In this document: positions 61,080 to 64,000 of the stretch, piece by piece
Position numbering within the stretch: position 1 is the first letter of the stretch
Layout: the number at the start of each line of letters is the position of its first letter
Source of the DNA: Anastrepha obliqua
Taxonomy: Eukaryota; Arthropoda; Insecta; Diptera; Tephritidae
Reading direction: 5' to 3'
Assembly (NCBI RefSeq): GCF_027943255.1
Contig: NC_072893.1
Coordinates: 60,234,001-60,298,000, forward strand
DNA: 64,000 bases
Position numbers and translations under genes: made by a program
The notes under the pieces: model-generated
The model's input: only the letters and a program-made list of their open reading frames with translations
Told to the model about the DNA's origin: nothing
Database searches by the model: none

Positions 61080-62200
61080 TTTTTTTTTCATAGTTTTCCA
61101 AAGGGCTCCAAATTGATTGCGTTTACACTGACTTTTCTAAGGTATTTCGCAAAGTGTCGCAGGAGGGCTTTCACTCCACCTTTCTGCAATGGCTTAAGTC
61201 ATATTTGACGGACAGACGGTGCGTGGAAAAAATTCATAGAGTTGTATTGAACCACTTTGTTGCTACGTCAGGTGATCCCCAACAGAGCATCTTAGGGCCA
61301 ATTCTTTTTGCCATTTTTATCAATGACATAGCAAATGTTCTACTTTTTCTAATTTCTTGCTCTTCGGGGATGATTTAAAAATTTTCTCATCAGTTAAGGA
61401 CTCAGTCAATGCTCAGAAGCTTCAACTCGACTTGAACAATCTTCACCGTTGGTGCGTGAGGTCGCGTCCGTCTCTGAATATTAAAAAATGTTTCCATTTA
61501 ACATTTTCGTGGCATCATTGTGCATTTTTAAATAAACCTATACCATTTCTAATACTGTATTACAAAGTGTAACAGAGTTTAAGGGTCTTAGAGTTTTATT
61601 CCATACGAAATTTTTCTTCAATGATCACATTAATTTTATTCTTTCAAAATCATATTAGGTTCTAGGCTTCAGGAGTATGTATATCTCAATGTTTTAGTCC
61701 ATATACCTTTAAACTGCTGTTTACAGAACTTGTTCGCTCTCACTTAGAGTACGCTGTTACACCTTGGGACCAATTTCCGATTAATAGATATGAGCGTTTT
61801 CAAAAAATATTTCTTAAGCAGGCAATACGTTCTCTACGATTTGAATCCCCTGTTCCTATAATTCTCGGGTAAAGCTAATTTAATTAGAATATCTAGAAAA
61901 GAAAAGGGCAGTTCTTTCACTTTCGTTTACTTTCAGTGTTGTTAATGGCATCGTCGACTGTCCCGTTCTACTTAAACGGATAAGCTTTAATGTTCCACAA
62001 AGAAGTCTTCGCTATTTTTACATTTTTTATGGGGAAACATTTAAGACTAAATATGCCAGTACGCCTATTACTCGCGTACTTCCAGACTATACATAATTCC
62101 TTATCCAATACCAGCCTGCTTGATTTCGCTTTACCTAGATCTAATTTTGTAAAGAACTTAAATTTAGTTACTCATTACTTGAAGAAAATTATGCATAAAC
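61080..62200 (+). pseudogene. Jockey-like LINE remnant
   Basis: From 61154: FLQWLKSYLTDRRCVEKIHR, FVATSGDPQQSILGPILFAI then FINDIANVL; then LFGDDLKIFSSVKDSVNAQK and LQLDLNNLHRWCVRSRPSLN; later LFTELVRSHLEYAVTPWDQF and SLLDFALPRSNFVKNL. This is most of the reverse transcriptase and C-terminus, in + orientation, with frameshifts. The 27540 fragment is related. Confidence 0.72.
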
Positions 62201-63130
62201 TTAGAAGAAGTTTGCGATATTTTATGTTAATAATTATTCCGATATTACCATACATTTATATGTAATATTTTGTTTTCATAAAAAAGCATTTGCCAGAAAT
62301 TCAAGCAATAAATTTATACATATGCCAATCACTTTTTACCATTTTTTGTTTTACTTACGCATTGTGCATCCAGGGTTGACTATACAATACTAATGAACTA
62401 ATTTTTTTTAATACAAAATAATTTTTTGTTTGAAAACTCTTAAAGCCCTCAACAAGTAATCTGTACTAACATAAATATGTATTATATTTAGTTTTACATA
62501 TTCAAAGCACAACTTTCGCGAAGAAGAAATTTACCTGCTAAAATATTATTTAAAAAAATATAAATTCACATTACGGCCTCACTATTCCGATTTGGCTTAA
62601 ATGTGCAAATGTTGACACTATTAAAACAAAAGTCAATCCGCTCATCTGAGTTCAGGGTTATGATATTTTATGTTGCGACTTGGTAAGCATTATTATACAA
62701 TTTTTCGACAATTACATCTTATGGATGCGATTAATCTCAGAAATGCCCAACATTAGCCCCATTGGTAATGACCCCAAGTACCGAGCCGGTCAAATGTTAT
62801 TCAAAATTGCTCAAAACTTTTTTTATCCGAAAAACACTTATCAAGATATTTATAGTTATAACTACATAAGCATGTGGGTATGTAAATATACATATATGTA
62901 TGCATATGCGTTTTCAGCACTTACATCAGCATCGTCTTACATGTTTGGGTATGCGCTCCGCGTATGATACATACGAAATTCACCTGTAGCAAAATCCACT
63001 CGTTCCGCACTGCTGAAATTGTAGTGAGAACAGACCTTTGCCATTTCAAATCGCGTAATTTTAGTTTTCTTCCCTTTTTAATAATTTGCAACTTATATGG
63101 AACATATGTATGTATATGAATGAAATGTAA

Positions 63131-63315
63131 AAGGTGGCTCAAAATTAATCATCCAATTTCGTTTTTAAATAAATTTTGTACTAAATAAAAACAAAATAAT
63201 TTGGAGTGATCGTAATTTTGATTTTGATTTTTACGCGCTCCATTGCTTATCTGTTTGTAAACTGCAGCTGTCTAGTTTACAAGTGTCAAATATGATTGAC
63301 GTACGGCGTCGTTAT
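63131..63315 (-). mobile_element. MITE family M1 copy (minus), one end lost
   Basis: AAGGTGGCTCAAAATTAATC at the left; the interior is the reverse of other copies (GCGCTCCATTGCTTATCTGT, TTTACAAGTGTCAAATATGA, TTGACGTACGGCGTCG). Confidence 0.5.
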
Positions 63316-63599
63316 GAGTTAGATAAATAAAAATTGCTGTATGATTTTAGAACAGGATTTTTTTTGTGCATTTCCTATACTTTTAAATAACGAAAAAATA
63401 TTAATTGGTGATTGGTGTTAATTTATGCCGCGAAACTGATAGCTGATTTAATTTGTACTGCTAAATATCGCTGTAATCGATCTTGAAAGCGGAACTGCTC
63501 ATGTGAAACTTTACATTTAAAGCCGGGCATAATTAATTTGATGAAAAAAGGCAAGAATTTCATTTTTTTTATTTTTTAGGGTTGCAGATATATCTATAT

Positions 63600-63745
63600 A
63601 TATACATATATAGTGGGTACTTACACCCTTTTTGGGGATTTGGCAGCTCGGTCATCCTCCTATTTGTGGACTTAAAGTTTTAAGCCGAGTCCGAACGGCA
63701 GATATTTTTTATGAGGAGATTTCTCATGGCAGAAATACGCTCGCC
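63600..63745 (-). mobile_element. SINE copy, 5' truncated
   Basis: TACTTACACCCTTTTTGGGG, AAGCCGAGTCCGAACGGCAG, ATATTTTTTATGAGGAG and CATGGCAGAAATACGCTCG follow the reversed consensus; the tRNA-like head is missing. Confidence 0.68.
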
Positions 63746-64000
63746 ATACAGATACTGTTAGTTTCTTCAACCTGTTTCTGTATAAAAAATAATGCTTTTG
63801 AAGATCGCTTCCTTGTCTAGCCATATTTAACTCTCTCATTAAGTAGTACGAATTCAGTTCAAACTGGATCAAAATTTTAACATTTTACATATCCAAGATA
63901 CACATATACATATTGCCAAAATCAATATTTATATACTCAAATCGGCCTAAAAAGTGGTTAAAGTTAAAATTAAAAAAGTCTTTACATTAAATAATATTTA

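Overview
This window is eukaryotic nuclear DNA from an insect, most likely a true fly (Diptera, possibly a fruit-fly-like acalyptrate). The evidence is AT-rich DNA, genes split by introns (one only 62 bp) with GTAAGT-type donors, a pyrimidine tract plus AG at acceptors, a Drosophila-type Inr+DPE promoter match, many ATGT/ATAC microsatellite stretches, and a dense load of insect transposon families. There are no operons, ribosome binding sites, CRISPR arrays or prokaryotic genes.

Two host genes are supported, both on the + strand and both of the 'nose resistant to fluoxetine' (nrf-6) acyltransferase-3 membrane protein family. Gene A occupies 3456-13148. Its seven exons (3456-3730, 3865-3972, 8928-9090, 12157-12344, 12415-12566, 12629-12957, 13038-13148) join into a frame-consistent 1326 nt reading frame (441 aa), with two AATAAA signals at 13307-13322. 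It lacks the N-terminal NRF domain, and the usual His of the first acyltransferase segment appears to be Tyr. Gene B is seen only as its first coding exon (33029-33425: signal peptide plus start of the NRF domain). It is preceded by a long leader and an Inr+DPE match at 31903-31936. Its remaining exons were not found in the following 30 kb.

Almost everything else is mobile-element debris. (1) A tRNA-derived SINE family has ten copies (791, 16699, 21942, 28430, 36078 outer, 36209 inner, 41608, 45458, 47304, 63600), several with clear target-site duplications, including a SINE nested inside a SINE inside a mariner. (2) Several mariner lineages are present, including an internally deleted copy with perfect 32-bp terminal inverted repeats and an uninterrupted reading frame (18737-19655). 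(3) A second Tc1/mariner-like transposase family has five broken copies (7559, 24203, 26991, 30500, 40230). (4) Non-LTR retrotransposon fragments of at least three kinds are present (2563, 5300, 20940, 27540, 30080, 44690, 56440, 57090, 59990, 61080). (5) Non-autonomous DNA elements include a five-copy MITE family, a TTAA-flanked element, a fold-back element, other terminal-inverted-repeat elements and a Helitron. Introns of gene A hold four of these insertions.

I did not find a new biochemical system. The most interesting points are the shortened nrf-6 gene with an apparently altered active-site residue, the SINE family with its nested insertions, the in-frame-deleted mariner, a 200-bp repeat inserted in a mariner, and the core promoter of gene B. 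All names rest on reading motifs by eye; no search was run.
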